A stretch of DNA of 64,000 nt. Origin: Trematomus loennbergii. Taxonomy: Eukaryota > Chordata > Actinopteri > Perciformes > Nototheniidae. Numbering within the stretch: the first letter of the stretch is position 1; each line of letters begins with the position of its first letter. Below, piece after piece: positions 52,023-64,000 of this stretch. The notes beneath the pieces are model-generated. The model was not told the DNA's origin. It worked only from the letters and a program-made list of their open reading frames with translations, and did no database searches. Location of the stretch: assembly GCA_012861695.1 (NCBI GenBank), contig JAAOOA010000006.1:13359879-13423878 (forward strand), read 5' to 3'. The position numbers and the translations under genes are program-made.

Positions 52023-52507
52023 CACAATCTTGTGATCTAAAGTGCCAGCAGATGACAACATAGGGCTCATTAAATGTATCATTTTAATTGTTGAAAACGA
52101 AGTTCTCATAGTATGAGTTGTATGATTATGTGTAAAAGATATAATAGAAGCATCACACTAAGGAAGTATTTGAATTCTGTATGTGCCCCTGTAACACCTT
52201 CTCAGTCAACATCGTCATGATCCTGAATCCAAATTGCCCTCTATGTATTAGTTTTCGGCTGCAGGGCGTTGAGCTTTTAGTGACCTACCTCAAACAGATA
52301 TCAGTTACTCTGAGTGGTGAGTGGAACAAGGAAGTAGTGGCGTACAAGTGAAATCTGGGTGGATTGGAAAGAGGGGCTGTCATGCAAGTACTGTTATGGG
52401 GGGCTGGTAGGGTTTAGTATTTGGCAGTATGCAAGAATTTCACAACTCTTCTAGCTCCCACCGCTTGAGAAGACAAGGGAGAGGGTGGGGCTTTGACCCG
52501 TGGCACA

Positions 52508-52538
52508 GCTGCTGCTGCTGCTGCTGTTGCTGCTGCTG
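52508..52538. repeat. (GCT)n trinucleotide repeat
   Basis: About ten GCT units with one GTT interruption, in zfhx3 intron 4. Confidence 0.92.
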
Positions 52539-55500
52539 AAAATGTGCAACTGCCCTTCTGTGGCGGTTGCTCTGACCAAGCAACAGTGAAAGAAATCTAA
52601 AGATGGGGAGTAGAAATCTGCTTAGACAGGGGAGGTTAGGTTTTTCCCACCTTTTGTTTCAAAGGCTTTTTACCACAACTGCCAGAGTTAAAAGTGCATT
52701 ACGAGACCATGTTCTCATGTCTTTTTCTGTGGTGGCGATAGAGATGCATTCTCTGTGTTCCATCACACAGAGCCGTAGGATTAGAGAAAGGGTAGAGATG
52801 ATGTGTTACATTGTCAGCTGAGAATTGGAGATCCTTGGTCATTGAATTAATAGTTGTTTGTTTTGATACGTTGTTTTTCGGTTTTGGACGAGAGCAGCAC
52901 AACACGCTCCTGCCTATGTGCAAGGAAGCTGCTGATCCTGTTATCTCCAGCATAATCAGCAGAAAAGGCAGATTGGTGTTTCAGTAAGGAAAGGAATAGG
53001 AGGTAGGGTTATAGCAGTTTGTTGGGCCGGGTTTCATAACCGTTCAAGGCCGAGATAAATGATTCTAGGTGTTCTGTAGATGGCTTTGTCACTATAGGCA
53101 GTGCTGAATAGTGAAGATATCAAGTTTGTACCTCCCACCAGATCCCCTGTTTCCTTTACATTACTGTCAAATGCCCTTAGCTCTATGCCCCTAATCCACT
53201 GTCTGTTTTCTTACTTTCTTCTTACTGTCGTTCTACCTTTTCATACTTTTTTCCCCTTTCTCCACAACATTACTAAACATAACAAATAGGGAGTGAAGGG
53301 ACCCAGAAATAAACCAGTAAACCAGTGGGTGGTCTACATTGGGGATCTGCTTAAGGTTACATATCTATAATCCAACCATGCTTGAAAACTAAACATTCTC
53401 TGTCTGGATCCCCCATCCTACTCCCTCTATTTACTCTTAGGCTGGTTAGAAGTTCCTTGTTTCTCACTTGAGAACAGAGTTCTGTTAACTTTAATGTGAA
53501 CATACGGTTTCTCTTATTAAATCCGAAATTCTAGTTCCTATAACAAAAATGTAAAAACAATTCACACAGGGTTTGAAACTGTCTTTACAATTGTGATTAT
53601 TACAAATGGTAAAATACCCTTCTAATTTCAGCAAATTACTTGACAGGGGATTTACATCTTGTAGAAAGATTATTCTCCTGCACCAACTGGATCGTCTCTT
53701 TGTTATACCTCAACTCTGCCTGCCTCTACCTTGTCATGATGATATTACAGATATACTGTATCAGTTATGGGCCAATGTTTTACCAGCTCCACTGCAAAGA
53801 TGGCAGAGAGATATCATCCCTTTCTCCTTGTTTGGGATTTAATGTAATTATTGGCCTCCTATAATTTGATGTTCAGTGAAATGTTTGATAGTCAAATTGC
53901 TGTTAAATAATTTGTCATGTAGGCTGATTGTCATTGTTTACAACAAAACAAATAACTCTAACTTAAATTAAGTTTAAATGTTTTGATCCAATAATCACAT
54001 TTACATGTGTTTTTGTGTGACAGATGTAATATCTGAAGTTATGTGTGGCTACCTACAGGCTTACAAGAAATATTAATATAGTAGCACTGAAGCTCATTTG
54101 GGGATTTGAGTGGTCTAAATAGCACCTTAATGTAAACTCTATATACACTAAAGAAACCAAACTTAGCTGCTGATGTATTTTGGGTGTATGGAAACACACT
54201 GTGTGGCTATCACGGCTTCAATGAAGCATCTCACAAGTCTTTTTGCCTTACTGGTCAATACATCTAGCTACCTATAGCCACCACACCTGAAAGACTAACA
54301 GTGGTAAATGGCAGGTAAACACTGCATTGATGAGGCCAGATGGAGACTCCTGTGAATCTAAGTAGCTCCTAAGCTGAAGGGATGGAGAGAGTGAGGCAGG
54401 CAGGCTTACCGGCTCTGTGCCATCAATACATCAGTGGCTAAGCCACCAGATTAATGGCCTCCGAGTGGTCAGGGCCACAAAACTACTCAGCTCTGAGGTC
54501 TGTGTTCAGTGGAGCTGTACATGAAAGCAAGGTAGGCTGAAGAGACAGATGAGGAAAGGGGAGGAGGTCTTCGGTACCAGGATGAGCACACAGGGACCTC
54601 TATTCTGTTTTGTTTGGCCTACAAAGTAGAGTCATGGGACAGATACATTTTACAGAATGATGGATATGTGCCCCTGGCTGATGTTTTATTCCCCTTGCCT
54701 TGTAATGTTCCACTTGTAGTCCAAAAGGATGTTGGAGTTGCTAAACCCAATGTTATAGGCAGAATTCAGTTATTATAAATACATGTTTGTAAGTGAGAAC
54801 ATTACACAACCTGTTGGCCTTATTTGTTTGTGTCAGTCAGCCAGACTCAAACCCATGCTGGATTAAAAGTACTTTTGCCATTTAAATAGCTCTTAGGTGT
54901 GCAGAGCATGTCCTGCATTTATTTTACCTAGACTTCTCTTTGTTTTAACTTCCCCTATGGTCTTTCCATTTTGAGGTGCATTGATTACTGGTGTGCAGAA
55001 CGCAGCATTGTCTGACTGTTGTTAGGGATTGGTCAGTGAGATGCTGCATGCCCTCGTCAAAGCAGTCTATTTTGGATGGGAAAGGCTTGATTAAAAATGT
55101 ACCCGTTTCCTGAAAAATATCATTTTTATTTGAAATAGTGGGGCCTCTGAGGCCTTTTCCATAGTGAGAAAAGCCGTCCCTTCCTGAACTTCATGGCTCT
55201 AGTTGGCCATCCCTGTTTGGCCTAATTGCTTTGTGCATGAGTCGAGGGTTAGAACTGGGAGCTGTAAATCTATCAGGGTTACGCAGACAATGTTTTCTCC
55301 AGATGTAGAAGAAAAGGATTTCATCCTTTTGTAATTAAGCGGTACAGCCCAGGGTGTCATGCAGCTTTTATTGGGGGCCCTGGAAAAGATCATTTTGCAC
55401 CTTGTTTTCTCATCATGCCTTTTATTCTTCAACACAAAAGATGGAAAAAATTGAAAGATTAAAATGAAAAAAGTAGCAAAGAATAGAATGTATTTTTCAA

Positions 55501-58500
55501 ACTGTTATATGGAAATTATTAGGTAGTGATGTAAGAGGTTGCGATGAGGAGCGTGGGGTTGAGGCACAAAGGGGACAAAGCCATAGTCATGGAAGCACGC
55601 CAATTACATAGTTCCCCAGATGAAGAATATCAGAAAAAATGTCTTTTTTTTACCCCAGGAATGTTCCCAAATGTTATCTTTCCCACGGGTGCCGTCTTCT
55701 ACACCTGTGTTCTACTTTAAACTGAGAAAGAGGGGGAGTGAGTTGGGGAAAGTGATAGTGAGTAAAAAAGAGAGAGACAGCTTTAAGAGTTGGGGACGAG
55801 AATGCTATTCAGTTTCTCAAGGGCACCGATACTTTATGGCCTTCACATTCCTGCATGACAAACTGATGCCCAGAATAGACAGAGTGGCGTTTAAGAGTTT
55901 AACTACCATGCCTTTAAGCCCCACCCCGACATATCATCTCTGTTCCTTGCTCACCTTCACCTCACCCTGTGCCGTTTATGTGGCAAATCTCAGGGTCACA
56001 CTGTCTGACGCTTTTCTTTTACAAGCCGAAGCTGGTGAAAGAGGGACTGAAGTACAGGCTTTTGTTCAGCGTAAGCAGTTGCACACATTTGTGTTTTATG
56101 AAGTCCTTTTCAATCTTGTGTTGATTTACAGAGGCCTCGTTCCTCTGAGGTCTTTTCAGAGAAGCAGACGAAAGAGGAAGTCTACATATCCACTGAACTC
56201 CTCTGGCCAGTCGCAGATCATAGATTATCATTTCTCACTGCCTTCCTTGCCAGCCCCACAAACTCCTTTTTATAATGTCACCACATTCAATCAACACTAG
56301 CCCTAAAATAAAGGACTGCTGCATAATTCAAACTTGGATCCTTCGTTTAGATGGCCTATCTCTGTCACTGGATAGGACTTTCCTTAATTTATGCTTGTTA
56401 GGTTGGAATAGTCATGTTGAAATAATTTGAACCATAAGGGCTGTCTGTGCTGCTACTGTTTAAATGAGAACTCTGGGAGCCGTTAAAGTTTGAGCATGAA
56501 ATTGTGAGATCTGGAATGCAAATTATTATTCAAATGATCAATGTATCAATTTGCATGCTGAGAGGCGTGAGGGAGAGAGCATCTTAATAAGTTATGTAAA
56601 TAAGTATTGTTTTTATTATTTGTTGAGGTTTTAGGAGTGTGGCTGTGTACATTTTCCATTTATGAGACATAAATCTCTTCCCTCTACGCCTATCACACAC
56701 AACTCTTACTACATCATACTATGCAACACAAACCCATCAGCATACTCCCATAAATCATTGTGTGCTCAACAATGTTTAGACACACATTCCCTTCCTGGTT
56801 CTCAGAAAGTATCATTTCGCAGACAACCTACAAACAATGTGAAGAGTACAACAGGAGCTTTGCCGATACATACAGATCGTTTCATTACCCAGTTTTCGTT
56901 CTCATTTTGAACTTCTGGCCATATGAAATGTCAAAATGTCTGGATAATTGGATATTAAATAGACTTAAACTACAGACTTAATTACTTGGGTTAAAAGGAT
57001 GGAATAATTTGTTGATGTTTTAAGTTGTTTAGGGTTATCTGTAATCATCTGGTATTTTTTTATTTTTTTAGTCTTTAAGTGGACGTACTGGATCAGGAGC
57101 ACGTTTGTGTTTGAACAGCCTGGAAAATGAGGCCAACCAAAAATAGAGAAAAACACATGTGTTGTGAATGTTATTCTAATAACTTATCATTGAAGGATTG
57201 GGTGGCCTATAGCAGAATACTAACCATGAATGGCGTATGTAGTTAAGAGAGATCAGTCCTTACATCTGGAAAGGTGGATTTTCAAGATGAGAGATCCAGC
57301 AATGGAGTATTCCCAGTATTCAACTTCACTTTTACATCATTAAAAATGATGAAGCCATCTCCACAAAGTCAGAGGTTTATGTAAAAAATCAAACACCATC
57401 TGCCATTTCTGATCAGAAGCAACAGCCATCAGACCAGGGTTACCAAGGCAGAACAGGAAAAGCCATTAACTGCCAATCACTGCATCGATCGACAAGCCAG
57501 CACCACTACCACCCCCTCTCTACCCCCACCCGCCCTGCCCACAGACACACACATACAGTTCATTGGCTTTTACTGTAGAGTGCACACACATAAGCAAAGA
57601 CACGCACATGTGCACATTGCCTTGCATAAACCACTATCTCTTTGTGCACCAGATGGGTAACATTTGGTGGAGTTTGTCTTTTTCCCGCCCGAACCACGTT
57701 ATCTTTTAAATTATCTTGAGTCTAGATTGCAGGATCAACATTCTGTTCGGTTTAGATAAAGGTTGTCTGACTTTCTTTTATATTGGCTCAGTAGACCCAA
57801 TGTGTTACTTGAAGGACTGTCAAGATTCCGTTAAAAAGATATTTCCTTCTGAGCATAGGTTTGTAATCTCCTCATTACCGAAATGCATCTCAGTAAAGTC
57901 CATTCCTCTGCAAAATGAGAGTAGACATTCTATTCTGCCCGCTCTCCCTCAACATTTTTGGAGTCGACCCTCAGATAAAAAGAGAACTAATAGAGTCGGT
58001 GAAGGGCAAAAAGAAGAAAAAAAACTAGATTGATTTTTCTTTCCTCCATTTTCAATGGTGTCGCTAGAACTGAGGGTCATTAGAAGAATATTTACCTACT
58101 TCCCAATTTAATAGAGATGCTGTGTATCAGGATGATCTGGATCAGAGGTCAGGGCAGGGGGGAGCAATTAAAGTGTATGGATCTAGAAGCTCTGGGCCTG
58201 TCCCATTGTGTGTGTTGTTGGCAGAAACAGATAGGTGAGCTAAAAGGGAGGCAGAGCCAATATGTTTTGAACATGACTGTATTAATGAATCGAGCGTTGT
58301 TACTGATGGAATAGTGATGCATTAGGCAGGAGCACGGATGAGTGTGTAAGCACACCACACACAATCATAAGCTTGTATTGACCGCATAGTTTTGTTCCTG
58401 GTTGTATACATAAAATGCACTCGTACTTGTTCAACTATGACATGTACTTTCATACAAGTTAAACCAGTGACCATTAATGCATGCATTCACTTCTAATGCT

Positions 58501-61500
58501 AATTGTGCTGTCTTTTCTGTTACTTGCTTTGGTTAGGTCAGCCTTCTTTGGGGCCACACAATAGCCAGAGACAGAACAGATATGATGGATGTGGCCTGGG
58601 GCCTATGCACTCGCTCTGCGTCTGCGGTGGCCTCATCCACACATCAGCCACGGGGAGAGGGAGGGAACGCAGTAGGGAGGGGGGGAAGGAGGGCAGAGAT
58701 ACAAACCAGACCAGCCATTTTCCTCGTTCCGCTCATAAATATTTGTGTGGCTGATTTATAAACAGTGGAGCAAGAGAAGAGATCAAAGTGAACTGTAACG
58801 CTTATATAAAACGAAGGCTTTTTCACCACACTGCCCTACACACCATGCCCGTGCCTATTAAAGACAAAGCTATATATCACAAGGCATATTGGCAAGAGGA
58901 CTGAATGGCCACTCTCACAGCTAAGTCTTCCCACAGTTGTGAGTCTAGTTCTTATTGCACAACCCTTGAAGGCTCTCAAACACTAGTTAAAGGCCATCAA
59001 TATGTGTTATAGATAAATCTCAACCTGTTCGCAGCCTGTGTAAACTCCCCGAGGTCAGTGGCTTCTTAGGTAGATTTTAAATGGCTGTAGTAATGCCAGG
59101 CAGCCATATTAAAACATAGCAATGCAGTGAGGAGTCATGTGTCCCGGTAGTGGTAGAGTAGTGTTGGTCACAGTAGACAGCTGCACATGCTGATTCAGGC
59201 AACCAGCTGGTCAGACGCAACACAAAGGCCAAACCTCCTGTACGGCAGAGAGGAGGGATTAGGGTGGGGTGAAACAGTGTGTGTAGACTGTATATGTGTG
59301 TGTTTGTTGGAGTAGAGTACTGGTCTCAGCAGTGTTTACCTCGTGCCCCCCCTAATAACACACACACACATATATCTTCAATCCTACCCCAGCCCCCACC
59401 CTTACCATTGGTTCCCAGCCAGAGTGCAAATGTGGGGAGCAAGAGGTGCTCTCCTCTGCCTCTTACCCTCTTCCTGACTAAGAACAGTTATGGCTGGCAG
59501 ATGCAGAGGAGCACCATGAAGATGGCTGTTCGCTGACCTCTGTGGGAGGGAGAATAACACGGGTAATGGGAGAGAAAGAAGGCCTATTTCAATGGAGATT
59601 CTCCCCTTTGTCCACCAGTAGGACAGGGTGTGCTCAGTGTGGTGAGGCCTGGGAGAGTTGCCTGTCCCTCTGTCTGTCTGTCTGTCTGTGTGTGAGTGCC
59701 TGGAGACATCTGGTTCTGTGGGAACACAGTGGCATTATTTTTACTGGCACGTCACCTTGAGCTTACATAACACATAACTGCAGGCTTGTGTACGACCACA
59801 TGGTCATATGTTTTCATTTGCCTATGTATTGTAAAGCAATGATTTGAGAACTAGCATATCAGTTCATTTGGAAAGATAATAAAGGTATGTTTCCATAGCC
59901 TCTCCTATAAGTATGAGGGTATTCTGCTATCATGAAAAGCAGTGATAGGAATCAATCTTTGTCTCATATGTTGATGTCCTCCCTACACTCTGTTGTATAT
60001 ATTGTATATGTGAGTATAATCAGGTAGGCAGGCATTGTATGGAGGTTTGAGAGGGAGTAGACTGAAGATTGTCTTACCCCTGGTGAGTGTGAGTTTCTGT
60101 GCGGAGAGTTCAAAGTCCTGCTGAACATCAGAGGGCTGATGCTGAGTGATGCTGACTAGCTGCAGCCTGTGGTTTGGAAAGGGTTACTGAATTATTACTG
60201 ATGGTTTCAGGGGTAACTGTCCGACCACAGGACTGGGGAATATTAATCATTTATTTGATTGTCCGCATGTGTGATTAATCAATTTGAGAAGGATCTGCAG
60301 GATTAACTACCCTATTATTCCCCTGTAAGAACAGATAAGAGACTTTAAAATATCATATTCCATTTATCATTTATTTTTAGGTCCCTGCTGATGAGGGTGA
60401 AATAAAAACTGAGGTGAGATCAGGAAGAACAGCAACATGGGAAAAGCGTTGGGGGAGGAGGATAAGAGAAAGAGGGATGAGGAGAGGGAAAAAAATCTCT
60501 TAACTGCAGATTTTAGTACTTCAGACGATGGGGGAAAAGATACAGCTTTGTTTTTCTTCAAACATGGCACAGAAACCAAGTTGTGCAGCTGGGAGTGAGA
60601 GAGCGGAGAGAAAAGGGGGGCGGAGAGACAAGAGGAACAGGAAGTTGATGGGAAAGTGATAGCTGTCTCCACCTGGAGTATAGCCTGAGCTGTGTGTTTG
60701 GAGGGAAGGCAAAGCAAGGGAAAGAAGTGAGCTGCTGCATGTGATCCTACACTGTACTCTGGTTTAGGTAAGTTTGGCTCTCATGCCAAGTATAGTTAGC
60801 TAACAATGTCACAATACCTGTTTACCTCACTCACTATCTATTCAGTCTATAAATTCTCAATCTGCCAGCTGTTTAATGTGTTATGTCATGTGGTAATGCC
60901 TTTGATTCCAACATGCCTCCGTTTGTAAATACAAGAGGCACTCAAAAGGCTGTGGTTTCTTTACAAGCATGGCGCCCCCGGCGCTTTGGTTGGGAATGCA
61001 TTGAGAGGGAGAAGGATTGAAAGAGTAAGGGAGGGAGTGAGAGGTGGTTAGAAACTGTATACACTTCCCGTTGCTCTTCTGCCAACCCTCTCCCTGCTGC
61101 ATTTGGTTGTGCAGGCAGGCAGTGAGTGAGAAATGTGAGAGGGAGGAGTATATCCTCTCTCCTGGCTGAACACGGCACCTAATTATGCACTTTTCAGCAG
61201 GTTTTACCTTTAACACTTTCCTCCCGGGTTTGAGATTAGTGCTCACCATGCTTGATTTACTGCACAATTACTGAACAAGAGCTCTATCTAATCAATAAAC
61301 AGGAAGGAGAAAAGTGGTAGGCTTTGAAGTATAGTTTGAGATTTTTGCACGATTGAGCAGTGTATATGGTGTAGCCAGTAGGGCAGCTTGGCCGCGATGC
61401 CAGCCTCTGAAATATCTATTATATCAGGCACGCCTCTTTGCTTTACCAGCTCTTTAAGCCTCTTTACGGTGCTGAACTACTGGAGTGGAAAATGACATCT

Positions 61501-61729
61501 TTTTATCTGACCACTGCTTAACATACAGTATAGGTCAGCAACAAATTGCCTAATAAGGACATTCCACCAAAACATTAGATTAACATTAACATTAGTATGT
61601 GACGTTATATGCAGAAGTTACAGGGAAAAGGATATGCAGCACCATTGTGTGGTAGCAAGCTATGCCCGTATTAAATGTCCCCAAATGTGCAGCCAGTACA
61701 ATGACCTCTGTGATGACACTTGCTAATGG

Positions 61730-62050
61730 CATGAGCAGTTATTTTAGGAAGCTCCAACGGCCGGCCATCACAAGTATTTCTGGGGCTTTGTAAAGCTTTT
61801 TGCCAGCATGAGCAAAGCAATAGACCTCTACCAATTAGTCTGGTCCGTGTTTGATTTTTAGGGATGACAACTATATCTCAGCTGCAATTATGCTGCACTG
61901 GGAATGATGAGGGTTTAGGTTATTGATCCTAAATTGATCAACCTGATCAATGAGCATTTTTTTCTTTTTTAATGGAAAGTGGAGTTATGTCTTTTTTCTT
62001 TGGCTAATGAGCCAGCCCAACAGAATGACCCTGTTAAGAAATCTTTGTTA
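61730..62050. promoter_or_regulatory. Candidate conserved enhancer in intron 4 with TTGATC palindrome
   Basis: Repeat-free block containing attgatca (61933-61940) facing tgatcaat (61944-61951) and a further ATTGATC at 61922. Such ATTGAT/ATCAAT cores fit Onecut, Cux or Pbx-type factors. Inference only. Confidence 0.3.
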
Positions 62051-62182
62051 GCGAGGAACATGTGTATTAGTGATAGAGTTGGCTGCGCTCATGGGAAAGA
62101 GGGGGGCACAGCGTAGAGCAACATTTTTCAAAAGTGCAACACCTCCCTATGGGCATAGGTCAAAGGCTACGATGGGTCTTAT

Positions 62183-62210
62183 GAAGAAGAAGAAGAAGAA
62201 GAGAAGAAGA
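62183..62210. repeat. (GAA)n trinucleotide repeat
   Basis: GAA units with one GA interruption. Confidence 0.9.
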
Positions 62211-63764
62211 ATGAGGTCTGTATGAGATAGGAAAGGGGCTACAACAGCTGTGTCTTAATGCATTATAATAGGGTTCTTATTTAAAATCTTAAGGAAATGC
62301 CATTAATGCTTTGAAGAATAAACAGGAGGTATGTGGGTAGGGTTTTTGGTTTATTCTCCCTGACCCTGAGACTAAATTCAAGCAATAGTATTTTAAAATA
62401 CACTTAAATGTTTAGCTTTTTAACTCCAATGCATACCAAAAATACAATGTCAGTGTTTCACTTATTAAAGTTGCAGCTTTTAGTTGCTCGGTAAAGAAGA
62501 GTTGACAGATGAACCTGGTGGGTGTTTGGTGTATGAATTGCTTGAAGAACCCTCTAACAAGGTACTTGTTTCATGCAAATAAGCCCACATATAGACCCAC
62601 TCTGTATATTCACCTCCACTCAACCCCACTCATTAATTTTCATTTTAAGAAGAGGACCTCTCAAAGGCTATGTTGCTCCTTTTGTCGTTGCAATGCTTCT
62701 TATAAAGATAGCAGTGTAAGACTGGGTTAAATATTGACAATGGCTGAGCTCATCATCACTGTTCTTAATTAGCTGCTGTGCCTAGAAAGCTTGTGTGAGG
62801 CAAGTGTGTGAACAGCTAAATATTTTCCCTTATGAGATCTCAAACACCTACTACCCAAAACACATTTCTATGAGGTTTGCATAAAAAAAGGGAAAGTCAG
62901 GAAACATACAGTATTTCAGCTATGACAGCCTTATTGCATAGCCTGAAGCAGAAACCAATTATGTGGTAATGAAATATTTACACTACCAAACTGAGAACGC
63001 CAGGGGTGAAAGCTAGATAATACAAGCCTGAGGAGACTGTATTCTGTGTCTCCTCTCTGCTGTTACACTGTTACGTCAGTGAAAAGGTGGAACAGGAGAT
63101 GGGCTAAAGACAATAGGCTTAGAAGCGAGAGAGTAGGCAGACCTGCATTTCAATAAGCATGGCTTTTCCTCGCCTGTTGCCACATTTAGGGGCTGTTTCT
63201 GGGTCACAGTAGAACCACAAGATTGGTAGGGAATGCATGATTGCAACTGTAAGACCTCTTTGGACATGTTACTTACGGAGTCCTTTTGTGTTGTGATGGC
63301 TACTCCCTTACAATATTATGGCAATGAATCTGCATTCACGGCAGAGTGTGATGTTTGTTCTGGAGGACTAATTGTGTTTGGGTAATGTTCCTGCCCTGAA
63401 TTTAATTCACACTGACTGCATTAATCATTACAAGTGGTGTTTGTCTGTATCTTAATCCAACACCCTCGCATCCCCAGACTCTGGGTCTCGCTCACTCTTC
63501 TAAGGCTTTTTCCCCTCTGCCCTCTCCAGACTTTTTCATCCTTTGCCACCATTCAACTAACAAGTTTTTTTTTTTTGCCCACATTTGTGGCAGCTCCACA
63601 AGGCCATTCTGTCATTGTCAGGCTGATAAGTGACAAATGAGAGGCAGTGAGGTGTTTGACACAATGTCAGCTATGTAAGTCCATGGCTGCTTCTGTCTTT
63701 ATCCTAAAACATCAGTAACCTACTGTAAAGACCAGTCCAGATCAAGGTAGTCAGTGATGTTGTT

Positions 63765-63802
63765 CTTATCTAGTATGCACACACTTATCTAGTATGCACA
63801 CA
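63765..63802. repeat. Perfect 19-bp tandem duplication
   Basis: Two adjacent identical copies of cttatctagtatgcacaca. Confidence 0.95.
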
Positions 63803-64000
63803 CAATAGCTCTGTTTTGACAAACAATGTGGTGCCTTTTATACATTCCTGAGATTTTCTTCTCCAAGATTCGGTTTGATTGATAGTTCAACAGGTATACT
63901 GTGGTTTGCATTGCGAACTCTAAACCCACACAGGATGCTTCTAAAAAAGCTGTATGCTTAAACAACTGATCCATTGTACAAAGCACAGGAGAACAAGACT

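Larger units (their letters stand above)
47353..64000 (+). other. zfhx3: zfhx3 intron 4, running off the window
   Basis: Starts GTTAGT after the conserved L-Y-K end of exon 4. No downstream zfhx3 exon is recognisable, so the intron exceeds 16.6 kb. It contains a CT microsatellite, a CA microsatellite, CTG and AAG repeats, purine-rich tracts (51650-51750, 60410-60500), a 226-codon open frame of unknown meaning (55620-56300) and several AT-rich stretches with homeodomain-like cores that may be enhancers. Nothing else is supported. Confidence 0.8.

Overview
The window reads as a piece of a ray-finned (teleost) fish nuclear genome. It has very long GT/CA microsatellites, almost no coding sequence, a short non-autonomous DNA transposon and a teleost-type dispersed repeat. 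The single protein-coding locus is split by spliceosomal introns. No bacterial, viral or organellar gene organisation is visible.

The only gene I can support is the 5' coding part of zfhx3 (ATBF1), on the + strand. It encodes a giant transcription factor with many C2H2 zinc fingers and several homeodomains. Three coding exons are present: 40815-43325 (start ATG at 40851), 43469-44047 and 46856-47352. Together they encode about the first 1184 residues, with N-terminal low-complexity and acidic segments and nine zinc-finger units. All homeodomains and most zinc fingers lie beyond the right edge. The ZFHX3-specific segment V-G-G-E-I-P at the exon 3/4 junction, missing from my recollection of ZFHX4, decides between the paralogues.

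Layout: 1-40814 is non-coding and probably the first intron; no CpG-rich promoter is recognised. It carries microsatellites (210-461, 12370-12492, 18257-18423), a long imperfect hairpin (2042-2106), a teleost dispersed repeat (14481-14615), a MITE-like element with perfect terminal inverted repeats next to TTAA (25247-25568), a perfect 16-bp-stem hairpin (26518-26553), a triple TAATTA cluster (35587-35621) and several stretches that look like conserved enhancers. Intron 2 is only 143 bp, intron 3 is 2.8 kb, and the last intron runs more than 16.6 kb off the window.

Most notable observations: (1) a one-base frameshift near the end of exon 3 (44014/44015) that, as written, joins to a stop codon at the exon 4 boundary and is probably a sequence error; (2) a TAGTAG (NAGNAG) tandem acceptor at exon 4; (3) three out-of-frame upstream ATGs crowded into the 36 bases before the start codon, one overlapping it; (4) apparent loss of the most N-terminal zinc finger relative to the mammalian protein; (5) a microRNA-precursor-like hairpin at 2042-2106. 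Enhancer calls are visual inferences and need alignment to other vertebrate zfhx3 loci.
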